Below, in pieces: positions 1-12,600 of a stretch of 64,000 nucleotides of DNA (positions are counted from its first letter, which is position 1; each line of letters opens with the position of its first letter). The position numbers and the translations under genes are program-made. The stretch covers positions 36,419,789 to 36,483,788 of the forward strand of contig OX421502.1 of NCBI GenBank assembly GCA_949126835.1. Direction: 5' to 3'. The stretch comes from Anisus vortex (Eukaryota > Mollusca > Gastropoda > Planorbidae). Below the pieces are notes generated by a model, which was given only the letters and a program-made list of their open reading frames with translations, made no database searches and was not told the origin of the DNA.

Positions 1-206
1 TTCCAGTTGGTTTAATCTTTTATATTGGTTTTAGTCTACTGTGCAGTAAAAGTGCAATGTATTTATATCTGAGACCACTGTACACCATGGGATTATTAAG
101 CCAGTACAGCGCCTTAGTTTATGTTGAGTACTTATCAGATGTGTAAAAGAGGATTAAATTTATAAAATTTGGGACCCAGCCCATGACTGGTGAATCAAAA
201 CCCTTT

Positions 207-310
207 AGGCAACTTAGCATTGTGTTGGCCACACAATTCCCTGGTTTGTCATTATGATTAAAACTATGAGATCTGCTTCACTATCTATGGTGGGACAGTG
301 TTGCCTGCTT
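207..310 (+). mobile_element. Old fragment of the tRNA-derived SINE
   Basis: GCATTGTGTTGGCCACACAA matches the SINE body; the rest is strongly diverged. Confidence 0.5.
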
Positions 311-959
311 GGGCTTTTGGTATGCTATGAAATATATGTCACCCAATGAATGTATGTATACATTACCTATAAAACCTAAAGCCGAGCAACGTATCAGTGT
401 CCATCCCGAGCGTTTAGAGCCAGCCTTCATGATGATGCTAAAAAAATCTGGCCTGGTTACAATATCATCTTCTAGCTGAAATCAAGATAAGCCACATACA
501 ATTTACTCTCCTCAAGCGTCACATTAATATATTCAATGGAATATTGCTGAATAATGGAATATTGCTTTAAAAAAATATAAATTTTTGTTTAAATTTTAGA
601 TTTCTTTTGTTTCTACAGACAATTGATTCCATCAAGAGAAATGAACTCTGCCATAACAATAATAACATACTTGAATATAATATTGACCACGTCTGTAGGC
701 ATGTAACATCAGAAAAGCATAATCCAGGTTTTGTTTCGTCCTCCATCTGCAATATAAAAATGACAAATAATGAAACATATAGAGACAAAAAAAAAACATT
801 GCGTGACAAATTTAGATTTTATTCATTGAATATCTATTGATTTTTTTTAAATAATTAAATACATTGATTGTGTATTAGAAATTGAAAGAGCATAATGGAT
901 ATTTTTTTGTTTAAAGTAATATTAATGAAAATTTTTTTTTTAAGTAGAAAAAGAAAGCT

Positions 960-1045
960 ATCAGTGCAGCGTTAAGCCCAAGTTGCCCGCATTGCAGTCG
1001 GATACACTAACCACTCAGCTAGGGAGCTATTCCTGGAAGCAAGAT
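960..1045 (-). mobile_element. tRNA-like fragment
   Basis: The minus strand has TAGCTGAGTGGTTAGTGTAT (box A-like) and GACTGCAATGCGGGCAAC. No complete cloverleaf; likely a SINE head. Confidence 0.45.
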
Positions 1046-1307
1046 CACAAAAGTTAAATATGAGACTATAAGGTCACGTGTCATTAAATGAACCAATGGA
1101 GATCGGAAACCACACACACAGTCTACTATTTTATATATACATTACAAAAAAAGCAATTCATAAATAGAAGTCGTGTTTTTTTTTTGCCTAATATATACTC
1201 TATATGGTGATAAAAATGTCCATACTCAGTATTAACCTTTTTAATTTGCTAATTAACGTTTTATTGTCAATTTTGTCAATTATTGATTTGTAATGCTGAA
1301 TGTCTTA

Positions 1308-1555
1308 GCTTATAGAAAGAAGTCCCGGGGAGTGCGCTCATTTGAGTCAGTGGCACCTTCTTTATGGAACGGTCTATCTCAAACACTGAGAGAATCTGGG
1401 ACAAGAGAATTTTTTTTAAAGAACTTAACGACCATTCTCTTTGGCTAGTACATCTGCCACTGCAAATCACACCAAGAGTGCACTGAGCATGCTAATTTAA
1501 TAGCATGGATAGAAGCGCTATAAGAAATGCCCATTCTTATCTTATCTTACAATGT
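1308..1555 (+). mobile_element. LINE 3' end fragment
   Basis: WNGLSQTLRESGTREFFLKN followed by LTTILFG and a stop is the usual C-terminus of a LINE reverse transcriptase protein (LP..LR...S...FK..LKT.LF). A 3' tail ending in (CTTAT)n follows. It is the same family as 20098-20290. Confidence 0.7.
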
Positions 1556-1734
1556 CCTAGAAAGATAAAAAAAATTTTAAGTAAACTAAATATTATTTAA
1601 GTCTTAAATTGTTTAAAACTTGAACAACTTGTGGTAACTTGTTAACTTGTGTTTAGTATTTGTGTTTAGCTAAACCTCATGGCTATTGGTTAATTTTTAT
1701 TCATCCTGGTAGTATTTAATTAGGCAGATTTGTT

Positions 1735-2190
1735 CTGATTTGTTCAAATATCTAGGAGCCACCCTATCTTCAAACGGAAGCTGTGAGTCAGATATTCTAG
1801 CCAGGATTGGGTCAGCGATGGCAGCAATGGCTAGACTAAACAAAATCTGGTCAAGCAAAAGCATTAGTCTCCAAACAAAGCTTAGGCTTTACAGAGCTTG
1901 GGAAACCTGGACACTGCTACCAGCCACTGAAAATGAATTGCAGGCATTGGGAAAAAAATGCATGAGAAAAATCCTTCAAATCTCCTACCTAGAACACAGG
2001 ACTAATGAGTATGTCTGGGACAGAATATCCTCAATTGACAATATTAAAGATTGACTGAATTATTGATAGCTGCACAAGATAGGCAAAAATGGAGAAAGAT
2101 GACTCCTGAGAGGTCCATTCACTCCCCTCCTCCCAACAACCACAACGGTCACAGGTCTGATGATGATGCTCCAATGCTAAATTGTAACAA
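1735..2190 (+). mobile_element. LINE fragment with reverse transcriptase C-terminal region
   Basis: FKYLGATLSSNGSCESDI, RIGSAMAAMARLNKIWSSKS and KKCMRKILQISYLEHRTNEY are typical of the region after the RT fingers in LINEs of this kind. There is an internal deletion (the CETWTLL area is fused early) and a frameshift near 2050, after which AAQDRQKWRKM continues. It is a dead copy truncated at its 5' end. Confidence 0.8.
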
Positions 2191-2429
2191 ATCGGTAATG
2201 TTTTCTTTTTCATTTTTCCATGAAATGACTTTCCTTATACCTTTACTTAATGTAGTTTTTAATAACTTTTGAACTAATTATTCTATTTTAGAGAGTATTT
2301 TTCACCAATGTATAGATAAATGAGTTAGCTTTTATTAAACACCTGAAACTAAATATCTTATTTTTGCCTACTACAGTACCATTCCAAGGGGTCGCTTCAC
2401 ATTTGCATTATAAAAATATAAAATTCATC
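2191..2429. other. Nothing recognised
   Basis: AT-rich sequence between the LINE fragment and the 49-bp array. No exon or terminal repeat seen. Confidence 0.5.
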
Positions 2430-5400
2430 CAAAACAAAGAGCATGATCAACAAAAGGACTTTCATGATGCTATCTTGGATTTATGTATCTATGATGGTAT
2501 TCCCTTGCAACATGCTATTGTAGATCTATGTATGAATCTATGATGCCTTGCAACATGCTATCATAGATCTATGTATGTATCAATGTTGGTATTCCCTTGC
2601 AACATGCTATTGTAGATCTATGTATGAATCTATGATGCCTTGCAACATGCTATCATAGATCTATGTATGTATCAATGTTGGTATTCCCTTGCAACATGCT
2701 ATTGTAGATCTATGTATGAATCTATGATGCCTTGCAACATGCTATCATAGATCTATGTATGTATCTATGATGGTATTCCCTTGCAACATGCTATTGTAGA
2801 TCTATGTATGAATCTATGATGCCTTGCAACATGCTATCATAGATCTATGTATGTATCAATGTTGGTATTCCCTTGCAACACGCTATCATAGATCTATGTA
2901 TGAATCTATGTTGGTATTCCCTTGCAACACGCTATCATAGATCTATGTATGAATCTATGTTGGTATTCCCTTGCAACATGCTATCATAGATCTATGTATG
3001 AATCTATGATGGTATTCCCTTGCAACACGCTATCATAGATCTATGTATGAATCTTTGATGGTATTCCCTTGCAACACGCTATCATAGATCTATGTATGAA
3101 TCTATGATGGTATTCCCTTGCAACACGCTATCATAGATCTATGTATGAATCTATGATGGTATTCCCTAGCAACATATGCTATCATAGATCTATGTATGTA
3201 TCTATGTTGGTATTCCCTTGCAACATGCTATCATAGATCTATGTGTGAATCTATGATGGTATTCCCTAGCAACATGCTATTGTAGATCTATGTATGAATC
3301 TATGATGGTATTCCCTTGCAACATGCTATTGTAGATCTATGAAAGAATCTATGATGCCTTGCAACATGCTATCATAGATCTATGTATGTGTCAATGTTGG
3401 TATTCCCTTGCAACATGCTATTGTAGATCTATGTATGAATCTATGATGCCTTGCAACATGCTATCATAGATCTATGTATGTATCAATGTTGGTATTCCCT
3501 TGCAACATGCTATTGTAGATCTATGTATGAATCTATGATGCCTTGCAACATGCTATCATAGATCTATGTATGTATCTATGATGGTATTCCCTTGCAACAT
3601 GCTATTGTAGATCTATGTATGAATCTATGATGCCTTGCAACATGCTATCATAGATCTATGTATGTATCAATGTTGGTATTCCCTTGCAACACGCTATCAT
3701 AGATCTATGTATGAATCTATGTTGGTATTCCCTTGCAACACGCTATCACAGATCTATGTATGAATCTATGTTGGTATTCCCTTGCAACATGCTATCATAG
3801 ATCTATGTATGAATCTATGATGGTATTCCCTTGCAACACGCTATCATAGATCTATGTATGAATCTTTGATGGTATTCCCTTGCAACACGCTATCATAGAT
3901 CTATGTATGAATCTATGATGGTATTCCCTAGCAACATATGCTATCATAGATCTATGTATGTATCTATGTTGGTATTCCCTTGCAACATGCTATCATAGAT
4001 CTATGTGTGAATCTATGATGGTATTCCCTAGCAACATGCTATTGTAGATCTATGTATGAATCTATGATGGTATTCCCTTGCAACATGCTATCATAGATCT
4101 ATGTGTGAATCTATGATGGTATTCCCTAGCAACATGCTATCATAGATCTATGTATGAATCTATGATGGTATTCCCTAGCAACATGCTATCATAGATCTAT
4201 GTATGTATCTATGATGGTATTCCCTGGCAACATGCTATTGTAGATCTATGTATGAATCTATGATGGTATTCCCTTGCAACATGCTATCATAGATCTATGT
4301 ATGAATCTATGATGGTATTCTCTAGCAACATGCTATCATAGATCTATGTATGTTTCTATGTTGGTATTCCCTTGCAACATGCTATCATAGATCTATGTAT
4401 AAATCTTTGATGGTATTCCCTTGCAACACGCTATCATATATCTATGTATGTATCAATGATGGTATTCCCTTGCAACATGCTATTGTAGATCTATGTATGA
4501 ATCTATGATGGTATTCCCTTGCAACATGCCATCGTTGTTCTATGTATGAATCTATGATGGTATTCCCTAGCAACATGCTATCATAGATCTATGTCTGAAT
4601 CTATGATGGTATTCCTTAGCAACATGCTATCATATATCTATGTATGTATCTATGTTGGTATTCCCTTGCAACATGCTATCATAGATCTATGTATGAATTT
4701 ATGATGGTATTCCCTAGCAACATGCTATCATAGATCTATGTATGAATCTATGATTGTATTTCCTAGCAACATGCTATTATAGATCTATGTATGTATCTAT
4801 GTTGGTATTCCTTTGCAACATGCTATCATAGATCTATGTATGAATCTATGATGGTATTCCCTAGCAACATGCTATGGTAGATCTATGTATGAATCTATGA
4901 TGGTATTCCCTTGCAACATGCTATCATAGATCTATGTATGAATCTATGATGGTATTCCCTAGCAACATGCTATCATAGATCTATGTATGAATCTATGATG
5001 GTATTCCCTAGCAACATGCTATCATAGATCTATGTATGAATCTATGATGGTATTCCCTAGCAACATGCTATCATAGATCTATGTATGTATCTATGTTGGT
5101 ATTCCCTTGCAACATGCTATCATAGATCTATGTATGAATCTATGATGGTATTCCCTTGCAACACGCTATCATAGATCTATGTATGTATCTATGATGGTAT
5201 TCCCTAGCAACATGCTATCATAGATCTATGTATGTATCTATGATGGTATTCCCTTTCAACATGCTATCATAGATCGATGTATGTATCTATGATGGTATTC
5301 CCTTGCAACATGCTATCATAGATCGATGTATGTATCTATGATGGTATTCCCTTTCAACATGCTATCATAGATCAATGTATGTATCTATGATGGTATTCCC

Positions 5401-6530
5401 TAGCAACATGCTATTGTAGATCTATGTATGAATCTATGATGGTATTCCCTTGCAACATGCTATCATAGATCAATGTATGTATCTATGATGGTATTCCCTA
5501 GCAACATGCTATTGTAGATCTATGTATGAATCTATGATGGTATTCCCTTGCAACATGCTATCATAGATCTATGTGTGAATCTATGATGGTATTCCCTAGC
5601 AACATGCTATCATAGATCTATGTATGAATCTATGATGGTATTCCCTAGCAACATGCTATCATAGATCTATGTATGTATCTATGTTGGTATTCCCTTGCAA
5701 CATGCTATCATAGATCTATGTATGAATCTATGATGGTATTCCCTAGCAACATGCTATCATAAATCTATGTATGAATCTATGATGGTATTCCCTAGCAACA
5801 TGCTATCATAGATCTATGTATGAATCTATGATGGTATTCCCTAGCAACATGCTATTGTAGATCTATGTATGAATCTATGATGGTATTCCCTTGCAACATG
5901 CCATCGTTGTTCTATGTATGAATCTATGATGGTATTCCCTAGCAACATGCTATCATAGATCTATGTCTGAATCTATGATGGTATTCCTTAGCAACATGCT
6001 ATCATATATCTATGTATGTATCTATGTTGGTATTCCCTTGCAACATGCTATCATAGATCTATGTATGAATTTATGATGGTATTCCCTAGCAACATGCTAT
6101 CATAGATCTATGTATGAATCTATGATGGTATTTCCTAGCAACATGCTATTATAGATCTATGTATGTATCTATGTTGGTATTCCTTTGCAACATGCTATCA
6201 TAGATCTATGTATGAATCTATGATGGTATTCCCTAGCAACATGCTATTGTAGATCTATGTATGAATCTATGATGGTATTCCCTTGCAACATGCTATCATA
6301 GATCTATGTATGAATCTATGATGGTATTCCCTAGCAACATGCTATCATAGATCTATGTATGAATCTATGATGGTATTCCCTAGCAACATGCTATTGTAGA
6401 TCTATGTATGAATCTATGATGGTATTCCCTTGCAGCATGCTATTGTAGATCTACAGACTATGTATGAATCTATGATGGTATTCCCTAGCAACATGCTATC
6501 ATAGATCTATGTATGTATGTATGATAGTAT
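2430..6530. repeat. 49-bp minisatellite, about 4.1 kb, in an MGAT4-like intron
   Basis: The unit carries the 12-bp palindrome CATAGATCTATG, then TATGATGGTATTCCC and AGCAACATGCTAT. A shorter 42-bp variant lacking GGTATTC alternates with the full unit near 2500-2850 and 3340-3660. A rare variant (ATCGTTGTTC) occurs at 4531 and 5903, exactly 28 units (1372 bp) apart, showing a large internal duplication. The array ends about 20 bases from the donor of the exon at 6548. Confidence 0.95.
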
Positions 6531-6547
6531 TCCTAGTGTTTACTTAC

Positions 6548-6661
6548 TTGACTCTTTCCTTATCATCATTCAGGGTCAAGGGTAGTGACTCCAGGTCAGG
6601 ATAGTATTTAGCAGTAGGGGCAATAACTTCCAGGAGTCCAGAGTATAGCTCAACTGGGTAG
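6548..6661 (-). CDS. MGAT4-like exon 6
   Basis: This 114-base exon runs from a TTTCAAG acceptor to a GTAAGTA donor. It encodes YPVELYSGLLEVIAPTAKYY, then PDLESLPLTLNDDKERVK. It corresponds to the family segment with SGLLEVI.P....YPD and KERV. The following exon, expected to begin near W.TKQN.DY, was not found to the left. The 49-bp minisatellite starts within about 20 bases of this donor. Confidence 0.9.
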
Positions 6662-9600
6662 CTTGAAAGAAAATAATTTTTTTTCTCAGCTCAATCAACA
6701 ATGACAGCATTCCAATTTGTGTATGTTCAAATAACACTTATCTATCTATATGTATGTACTTTTATTCGCTTCTACAATTTCTTTGTTTATAATTGCCCAC
6801 AAAATTTACCGCTTTATAAAACTTAAGGTAAACTTTAAATGAAGGGAGGGAGATGAAAATGCAGGTTCTCAATTTTTCATATTCCTGTATACTATTGATA
6901 TGATTCCCTATGATCAGTTTGGTCCGAAGGGTACTTTACTTACTGTACTATTGCTGAGTATTGTATTGATCTTTAGTGTACTAATGGATGAATAACAGTT
7001 TGACTTCTATTACCAACATAGGTGCTGTACTGATTAAATGCAGTATTTACTTGTACTTTAATACTTACTTCAGCTGTAACCTTAGAGTCACTTCCCTTAA
7101 GAACGCCATATCCCAAGGCTGTTAGCAAAAGAAACAAGCAACATACAAAAAAACAGAAATATTTTGGGCTATGTTACAAAATAATATATAAAAAAATAAC
7201 AAGTTGGATATTTGCAATTGAATTCTTTATCCTACTTTATGATCAAATACAACTGATGGCTAACAATATAAGTTGTAAAAGAGACAACACCTCTAGCCAG
7301 TACCATTCTACTTACCTCAGCAATGAATACAATAATAAGGCACTGGGAGGCATCCCGCGTTGGGAGGTTGGAGAACAAGGACCTGAGAGTTTCGTCCAGG
7401 TAGGAGATGTTCCCTCGGTTGATTGTTGGTACACCAATGACCAGTGCGACTAAGGGGAGACAAATCAAAATAAAACATATTTAAATATAGTTTGCGCGAA
7501 TGTCTATTGTGTTTGAGTACGAATGTTTTTTTAATATTGTTTTAAGTAGGCTGAAAGAATTTATGTAATCAAATCAAATTACCATTTATTTGGATCAATA
7601 AAGCAATCTTATCTTATCTTATATTATACATATTGTTAAATTGACTTTAAAAAATAGACTATGGTAAAATGATATGCATTTTGGGATAGTCTCTTATCTT
7701 TTCCAGCATCCATGAGATGATTAAATCCCTAGACATATAACAAAAAGTTTATCGAGTCAGCTGCAAGAGTGATATCTCTGATTAACAGCTCTGTGCATCC
7801 AAACAAATAGGATTTAACAATTTGTTTAAGGGCATTGAGACTGCTGCTTCTAGACAGTAAGTAAAGTACCCTTTGGACCAAACTGATCATAGTGCTGGTG
7901 AAGCAGCGTTCACTAGTTTCTGTGGCCATGGCATACTAGAGAGTGTGTGGCCAGCACAATGCCCAGCCGCCTTTACTTTAACCCAACTAATGTCAGGTAC
8001 CCATCAGACCTGGGTAGACTCAGGAGTCCCGGGAAAAAATACCTAGCCTCCATCAGGATTCGAACCCAGAACCTTGAATTCAAAAGTGAGTTTCTTACAG
8101 GCATGAATGGCATAGGGTTTATGTGGCTTAATATTGCACATTTCTGACCCCCGACCATTTGAGCTGAATGCAATTCATTCGGTATTGAAACTATTGAAAC
8201 GCATGCCTTTTCCTTAAGTTAGTGACCAGGGATGGGATGGTCAACAAAACCTTCAATCATATTGAATGTTGGATCATAGAGTGTGTAAGCTTGCTCTTTT
8301 ACCTCCAGTACGATTCCTCGACAGCTTAATTGCTGGTCTCAGGTACTCTGGGTGTCCTTTCAGGTGAGGCAGGTAGGTGTGGGCCCCAGGTAGCTCTATG
8401 TCATCAATGTCTACATCACTGGACTCGTCACTAGGGAGTATGCATTGAACAAATTATTGACCTATCACAATATCAGTCTCATCGACCTATCACAATATAA
8501 GTTTCATTGATCTAACACAAATATAAGCTTCTTGACCTAACACAATAGGCCTATCAGTTTCATTGACCTAACACAATATCAGTCTCATTGACCTATCACA
8601 TTATTAGTATCATGTACTACAGATGGTGAATCATAGATTTGTTTCCAAAAAAACTTTAAAATATCTAAGCTAAATAAAACAACAGCGAAAACGACTTGAT
8701 TTAAAAACTGTAGGCCATGAACAGAATACCATTAAAATATTCCTAGTCTGCGGCCCTAATATTAATGGTGTTAAATTCTAATAGCAATAACATGTCCTAA
8801 TATCATTGCCCTGTGTTTCTAATATCAATTGTAGGTCTGTTTTCGTAACATAGTAACACTGTGTCTGCCTGGTTTGTGTTAATACTGACGAAGCTCCAGG
8901 GGTCATAAGTTCTCGAAAATAAAATTCACCCTCAACCTCCATTAAAGCATATTTATCTCTCTTCTATCTCTGTTATCAGGCCCAACCTGTTGATTTCCTC
9001 CTTAAATTTGTCCAGTTCCTCTTTCTCCTGTGGTTTCGCTGTAGTTTCATTCTGTCTGTCCGGCACTGACTTGTGAGGCGGGTAGATGTGGGCCCCAGGT
9101 AGCTCAATGTCACCAATGTCCACATCACTGTGAACGTCTTTCAGGACCACGTGGTTTTTGTGATAGGAAGTGTTCTTGGCTGGTGGTGAAATCTCTGCAA
9201 CTGTCAATGTAGGCTACAATTAATAATGTTTTATTGTACTGTGTAAACTTTCAAATTACTGAACTCAAATATACAAACAGAAATGTGTGTACGCTTTCAC
9301 TATTTAATTCAAATACACTGCACCGGTTCAACGGAATTGTGCGTTAGTTATTCTACATTTAATAATAGATGTCAAATAATATAATTAGCTAAAAGAGTAT
9401 AACAGCCAGCAATCACTCTGAGGTCGGTATATACGAGATCAAATAAACTATTACAACTGGCCCTGCGGTTAGTTCACAGGACTGTCAACCGACAAGTCGC
9501 GGGTTCTATAGCTTCCGCCGACCGATCCCTGCCGCCCTGCAGGAGTTTTGAGCCTAGTGGACGTTTTAATTTTCTATCTAGAAGGAACGTCTGTAAACTT

Positions 9601-12600
9601 ATAAGAATATTGTAGATTTACAGAGGCGAAATATAAAAACAACATTGAGTCTCTGTAAAAAGGGAGCCAAAACGGCCTGTCCGTATAGGCCTAAGTTCTA
9701 TAAGAATATTAGTAGAATGTCCGTAAGAAAAAAACAAGAACTTTGAAATAGTTTCAGATCATAAGCCTAAATATAGCGTTTCCCTAAATTGTGTAGGCTA
9801 CTGATTGGAACTGAAGAAACAGCAGTGTACAACGTGATGGGAGTAATGCTGACTCCTGGCATTAAATCACTAGACATGATTTCTGATAGTTTCAAAATTA
9901 GCAAAAACCAATTATCTCCTTTTGCAATGCTAGACCTAATCTAAATAAAAAAAATAATGTTTTGTGGATTTTAAAAACAAATTGATCCTTGTCCAGGACA
10001 TTAGACCTAGACGAGACCCCCAACCCTACACACATCTGCCCCCCCCCCCCCCCTTTTCGTCTAGGACAGGGATATCAAGCTTGGATAAAGTCATGTGACA
10101 TTTTATCACTTAAGAGATGTGTCAAGGGTAGCACCCCCCTCTCCCCCCACAACCCGACCCTAGTAAACAAAAAACACTTCATACATATTAACTCATTGAA
10201 CTACTATCACTATTAATAGGTATGTTACGTATATAAAATGAACCATACAATTTGCCATGCATCAGTAATACTAGATCTAGCTGTCTGAATTTCACGAATA
10301 GTAAAATTTTTTTTTGTAAGCTTACTGGCGGGCTACAAAAATCCACTTGGTGGGCCGCAAGCGGCCCGTGGGCAGCGCAATTGAGACCACTGGACTAAGA
10401 CAACATCCACAGCCAGTTAAGAAACATGTGCAAGACCAGAATCCTAGCTAATGTCCTAAGTGATCGAAAGTCCAACCAACGACAGTACAGCCTCATTGTT
10501 TATTAACCCATACATTGTTTCTCCCACCAGTTTCTAAAGTTCTTGTGTTTGTGAATCTAAACAATGTCATCGCCGTGGTGGTTGCCCAGCCACTCCTCAC
10601 AGTCCACTACACCAAAAGACTTCCGTTCTTCACATTATAAATAAACAAATAAGAACTTTCGTTTAAGTTTCTTAAATATTTCATCGGCAATGTATTGTTA
10701 GCCCAATAAAGAAGAAAACGTCACTTTACACAGTGGGCTGTATTGTATAAAAAGGTATGAGGTTATTATCACAAAATAGAAACCATAGTGAAAGAAACAA
10801 ATTCATTCTGATGTCGTTTTCATTTGAGAAAATATTAGTGTAGGCTCGTGTTAAAATACACGATCATCTATTATAAGATTCAAGAAGACTTTGGCGTAAA
10901 CACACATTTTCTAAATTCATGGGTTATAGATGTTCTTTCTTCCTAAGTGGCATCCGGGCAAAGATAGATAGATAGATGGATAGATAAATAAACATTTAGG
11001 GGGGAGGGGTAGCGAAAGGGAGAAAGAGATAGTCAGTAGTAGGCTAGTGCATTCCATTTAGTCCTCCCCTCCCCCCTTTATCAATCTCTCCACCGTTACC
11101 CCCACCAAAAACACCATCATGTTAAAGTATTACACATTCTGTAGTTTTACATTTTAAAGCATCACAGAGACTAAGGGGCGGCTCATCACACTCATCGCGA
11201 GAAGGAAAAAATACGAAACAACATTAAAAAATATTTACAACTTTACAAACAGTACACATCAAACCTTATTATGGCCAGTGTAAACAAAACTTTATAGGAA
11301 GTATAGAGCAAACTATATCTACTCTTGAATCTGGTTAAAATGTCAACGATCATGACGGCGCTCTCATAATAATTGCTAAGTATTACACACATATAAGAAA
11401 TCTGGATAGTCTGAAAACTTGAAATAATGCCTCTTGAATGCTTCGATTAAAAGGGGGAACTATTGTATCTTATTATATTATACACTTGTAATAAGCTAGC
11501 CGCCACATCGCCTTTCTCCTCTTTTGGTTTTGTTCAATTCATTTATGATAGTTATAGCCCACCTGATGGTGAATATTTATGATAGTTATAGCCCACCTGA
11601 TGGTGAATATTTATGATAGTTATAGCCCACCTGATGGTGAATATTTATGATAGTTATAGAGTTATAGCCCACCTGATGGTGAATATTTATGATAGTTATA
11701 GCCCACCTGATGGTGAATATTTATGATAGTTATAGCCCACTTGATGGTGAATATTTATGATAGTTATAGCCCACCTGATGGTGAATATTTATGATAGTTA
11801 TAGAGTTATAGCCCACCTGATGGTGAATATTTATGATAGTTATAGCCCACCTGATTGTGAATATTTATGATAGTTATAGAGTTATAGCCCACCTGATGGT
11901 GAATATTTATGATAGTTATAGCCCACCTGATGGTGAATATTTATGATAGTTATAGTTATAGAGTTATAGCCCACCTGATGGTGAATATTTATGATAGTTA
12001 TAGCCCACTTGATGGTGAATATTTATGATAGTTATAGAGTTATAGCCCACCTGATGGTGAATATTTATGATAGTTATAGCCCACCTGATGGTGAATATTT
12101 ATGATAGTTATATAGTTATAGCCCACCTGATGGTGAATATTTATGATAGTTATAGCCCACCTGATGGTGAATATTTATGATAGTTATAGCCCACCTGATG
12201 GTGAATATTTATGATAGTTATAGCCCACCTGATGGTGAATATTTATGATAGTTATAGCCCACTTGATGGTGAATATTTATGATAGTTATAGCCCACCTGA
12301 TGGTGAATATTTATGATAGTTATAGCCCACCTGATGGTGAATATTTATGATAGTTATAGCCCACCTGATGGTGAATATTTATGATAGTTATAGCCCACCT
12401 GATGGTGAATAGGTCTATACATTGGAACACGGCGAACTAAAGGCTACCCTCCCCCCCCCTTCCCAGACCAGACCATTTTTTCTTCTATTCTGCTCTACAT
12501 ATTTTGCACGCCGAAGACAGTGTGGAATAATAGAGAGTAAAAAAAATGAGACACATTTTGCCCCTCTTCCCCAGCGCCCCCTGTCGCCAAACAGTTCTTG

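Noticed and set aside
2430..6530. Regular direct repeats resembling a CRISPR array
   Set aside because: There are no unique spacers, no cas genes, and the setting is an animal intron; it is a minisatellite.
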